From Embiotoca jacksoni (lineage: Eukaryota > Chordata > Actinopteri > Embiotocidae), in NCBI GenBank assembly GCA_022577435.1, contig JAKOON010000012.1, positions 16,520,085 through 16,584,084 of the forward strand: a stretch of 64,000 bases of DNA, read 5' to 3'. Of this stretch, positions 62,037 through 64,000 are shown in pieces. Both the position numbers and the translations under genes were made by a program. The stretch's first letter is position 1. Each line of letters opens with the position of its first letter. The notes under the pieces were generated by a model, which saw nothing but the letters and a program-made list of their open reading frames with translations, made no database searches and was not told the origin of the DNA.

Positions 62037-62973
62037 TGTTCCTAAATAAATAAAGCAAATCAAAGTGGCTCGTGAGTGGTTGCCTGGTGCCATCTGAAAT
62101 CTCCCAAAGTGTGGCTGAGTAATAAAGTGAATGTGAGGGAAGCATCAGCGCTGGAAGTGGGGCTGCTCATTGCTAATGGGAACCAGAGTTGCTTCTGTCT
62201 GTTGCAGCCGGTGGGCGGGACAGTTTCTGATCACAGAGCCGTGCCTTTGGCTGCTGAGACGTCAGCGTTGCAGATTGCCACGAATAGAAAAAGGATTCGG
62301 AGTCATCCTTCAGCGCATAATTAGACCTGACAAGTGAAGTGCACATGCCTCCTGTTGCTAGATTTCTTTCCAGTATGATTTGATATTTACAGCTCATAAA
62401 TTTCTCCGTTAAACAGAATCGCGTGGGCTCTGTCCAACAGTTTGAGGCGCACTGTGTTGGATATTGTTGCTTATCAAATTCATGTGGATGTGCTGGGGTA
62501 TAATGTATGGGTCAAGAGACAGACAACTGAACCAGCAATTTAGCCGCAGATCTGGACAGATGTAAAAGCAGCAATTTCATTTGTTTATAGGTGAAATCCA
62601 ACTGAATACAATCAAATGAAAATCCAATCTTCAAAACAGGCGGCTCTGTTTGTATTGATTTCATGACTCATTGTGAAGTGATATAAGCCTCTCACAATCT
62701 CGGCTGTGCGACCAGCAACTTAACTTAAACGAGTGTTTATTTCTTCCTTCAGATCACCGCTGATTTCAATACAGCCCGACTGTAATCACAGAGACCTGCC
62801 ACGCTGTATACAGAGACTTGATTAGCTTAAACGCTGTTTGATTTCCCCACCACCTAATTCTGCCCGACTGGGATTGGTTAACAAACAAATTTGTATTCTC
62901 TTTCTCCTTCTGAAGGTACGACGAGGCCAACAAGCACTACGATGCCATTCTCCAAGACGACCCCACCAATACG
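55815..62973 (+). CDS. emc2: ER membrane protein complex subunit 2, exons 1-5; 3' part beyond the window
   Basis: EMC2 (TTC35) is the cytosolic tetratricopeptide-repeat subunit of the EMC, an insertase that helps place transmembrane segments in the ER membrane. Five exons join in phase to 121 codons. The start MASVSEMYDVGWEEMRDKLR corresponds to human [20 protein letters not shown]. Further along it reads SEQIVDVGEELISEHGSKLG, then [40 protein letters not shown] and ILQDDPTNT. Human EMC2 is 297 residues, so about the last 60 percent, including most TPRs, lies past 64000. The next exon should begin AARKRK and is not in the remaining kilobase. An in-frame ATG nine codons upstream (55788) exists, but the family start and Kozak context favour 55815. 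Confidence 0.94.
56170..56203. repeat. Poly(C) followed by (CCA)n in emc2 intron 1
   Basis: A run of about 13 C residues passes into seven CCA/ACC units. The poly-Pro open frame across it is an artefact. Confidence 0.93.
56327..56440 (+). CDS. emc2: emc2 coding exon 2 (residues 14-51)
   Basis: Acceptor TTTGTCCGCAG, two bases completing Glu, then MRDKLRKWREDNCRNSEQIV and on to SKLGDD with one base left, donor GTAAGT. Confidence 0.95.
56441..60077 (+). other. emc2 intron 2
   Basis: A 3.6 kb AT-rich intron with an A-rich simple stretch at 58.84-58.89 kb. No gene, RNA or clear mobile element is seen. Confidence 0.75.
58844..58887. repeat. A-rich simple repeat
   Basis: Three A runs of 14, 5 and 19 bases separated by single G residues. 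Confidence 0.93.
60078..60142 (+). CDS. emc2: emc2 coding exon 3 (residues 52-73)
   Basis: Acceptor CTTCTGCCCAG, two bases completing Ile, then [20 protein letters not shown] and Leu, donor GTGAGT. Confidence 0.95.
60143..61107 (+). other. emc2 intron 3
   Basis: A 965 nt intron; nothing recognisable beyond unique sequence. Confidence 0.75.
61108..61193 (+). CDS. emc2: emc2 coding exon 4 (residues 74-102)
   Basis: Acceptor CCTTTTACAG, then [20 protein letters not shown] and on to GMRLEALE with two bases of Arg, donor GTAAGC. Human has [20 protein letters not shown]. Confidence 0.95.
61194..62915 (+). other. emc2 intron 4
   Basis: A 1.7 kb intron with one long CA microsatellite; no gene seen. 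Confidence 0.75.
61966..62034. repeat. (CA)n microsatellite
   Basis: About 34 uninterrupted CA units in emc2 intron 4. Confidence 0.97.
62916..62973 (+). CDS. emc2: emc2 coding exon 5 (residues 102-121)
   Basis: Acceptor TCTCCTTCTGAAG, one base completing Arg, then YDEANKHYDAILQDDPTNT, donor GTAAGA. Human has YDDAIQLYDRILQEDPTNT. This is TPR helix sequence. Confidence 0.95.
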
Positions 62974-64000
62974 GTAAGACGGAGACGCAAGGCAAGAAAG
63001 GGAAAAGTCCCTCCGCTCAGCGTTGTACTTTGCTTCACTTTGTGGTCTCAGCTTTTTGGAGGGCTTTAAATCTGTCGAGGCGCATTGGTGTTAGCGGTGG
63101 GAGTTAGCTAAGTTAAACTCCCCTTGGCCTTTCTGGCCTCGACCGCAGCGCTGATCAGCCTATCACCCACACAACTGAGAAGTGTTTCGGTGAGGAGGCT
63201 GGTTGGTTGGGGGGGGTGATTCATGGCCATGGTCAGTGGCAGACATGTTTGGTGGAAGTAAAGCGTAAATAAAGGGCCGGTCTTTGAAGATGGTGATTTA
63301 CAGGACCTTTCGGACCCCCACCCTGAGTGAACAGGGCTAAGTTGCTGTGCCGCCGTCTCCTTTGCAGGCTACTGGCTTCAGGTGCACAGTGTGCTGCGAG
63401 CTAAGCAGACAAGTCTGAAATAAGCCTTGTTTCTCCGAAGCTCTCCCCTCGCTATCGTCTCAATTTTCTGGTCCTCTCTTTGAAATGACTTGCAGAAGCT
63501 CGTCTAAGCGGTGTTCTGCCAATCCCACATCTCCATCCCCAAACATAATGTACCTGCTGTTAATTGTTTCCATGAGGACATGTGGCCACGCAAGAAAATA
63601 AATCTTTTAAAGGGTTTTCAAAAGAAACCATGACCCTATTTATTTTGGCTGTACCCCTCCCCGCCTTCCCCCAAAGATGTTCAACACGTTTCCTGTGCCA
63701 TGGTGACATATGGATTGCTTTAGATGTGTTAAACATTTTCTCTCAGCTGGCAGTATGCGTAAGAGACACATCATAGACATTTGTACTTTGGATGCCATGC
63801 GAGGAGCGTTCACATCGTCAGCTATGTGTTTTAAACAAATAGAAGCCTTACTGAAAATACTAATAATCCTGAATTCGCTCTGGTGCACCCCACATCGCCT
63901 GCTCTCGGTGTGGCACGGAGACAGAGCCTCCTCGTCTTCGTCCTGCCCCGTGGAAAGCCACAGCTACTGCCTCCCACCGAGCTCCCTCTCGCTCCCACCT
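62974..64000 (+). other. emc2 intron 5, running off the window
   Basis: No match to the expected next emc2 exon (AARKRK...) is present. A CTTTGCAG acceptor-like site at 63368 is followed by sequence unlike EMC2. No other gene is seen. Confidence 0.7.

Noticed and set aside
63361..63420. Acceptor-like CTTTGCAG near the right edge, considered as the next emc2 exon
   Set aside because: The sequence after it translates to ATGFRCTVCCE-type text, not the expected AARKRKI.
1..64000. CRISPR arrays, bacterial operons, phage or toxin-antitoxin systems
   Set aside because: Spliced vertebrate genes, microsatellites and fish repeats fill the window; no direct-repeat/spacer pattern or prokaryotic gene was seen.

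Overview
The window is vertebrate genomic DNA, almost certainly from a ray-finned (percomorph-like) fish. Genes are split into short exons with GT-AG introns, long CA/GT microsatellites are frequent, and several interspersed repeats match families I know from spiny-rayed fish genomes. There are no operons, phage or bacterial features. Three protein-coding genes can be read, in the order rspo2 (minus), eif3e (minus), emc2 (plus). This is the same order and orientation as the human RSPO2-EIF3E-EMC2 block on chromosome 8q23.

Layout. Positions 1-15251 are the 5' part of a long first coding intron of rspo2; none of its cysteine-rich furin-like or TSP1 exons is visible here. The signal-peptide exon of rspo2 is at 15252-15351. 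It lies behind a probable untranslated exon and a GC-rich promoter near 16.2-16.4 kb. About 4.5 kb of intergenic sequence with candidate conserved elements follows. The complete eif3e gene then runs on the minus strand from the start codon at 47814 to a stop at 20883. Its 13 coding exons join in phase to 445 codons plus stop, the same length as human EIF3E. A poly(A) signal lies about 108 nt past the stop. An 8 kb intergenic block (47.9-55.8 kb) separates it from emc2, whose first five coding exons (121 codons) run from 55815 to 62973. The rest of emc2 lies beyond the right edge.

Functions. rspo2 encodes a secreted R-spondin that amplifies Wnt signalling. eif3e encodes a PCI-domain subunit of translation initiation factor 3. 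emc2 encodes the cytosolic TPR subunit of the ER membrane protein complex. They share no pathway; the linkage looks like ancestral synteny. eif3e has a pyrimidine tract just 5' of its ATG like a TOP leader, and both eif3e and emc2 start inside AAnATGGCG-type (YY1-like) sequences, typical of housekeeping promoters.

Most long open frames in the window come from dinucleotide repeats (22.0-22.8 kb and 13.6-13.9 kb) and are not genes. I found no convincing undescribed system. The items most worth a second look are the CA-repeat block beside the eif3e exon 12 splice donor, the TOP-like leader, the rspo2 promoter and upstream ORF, and an unexplained repeat-poor block at 52-55 kb. All exon calls come from reading splice sites and comparing with remembered human proteins; no alignment was run.
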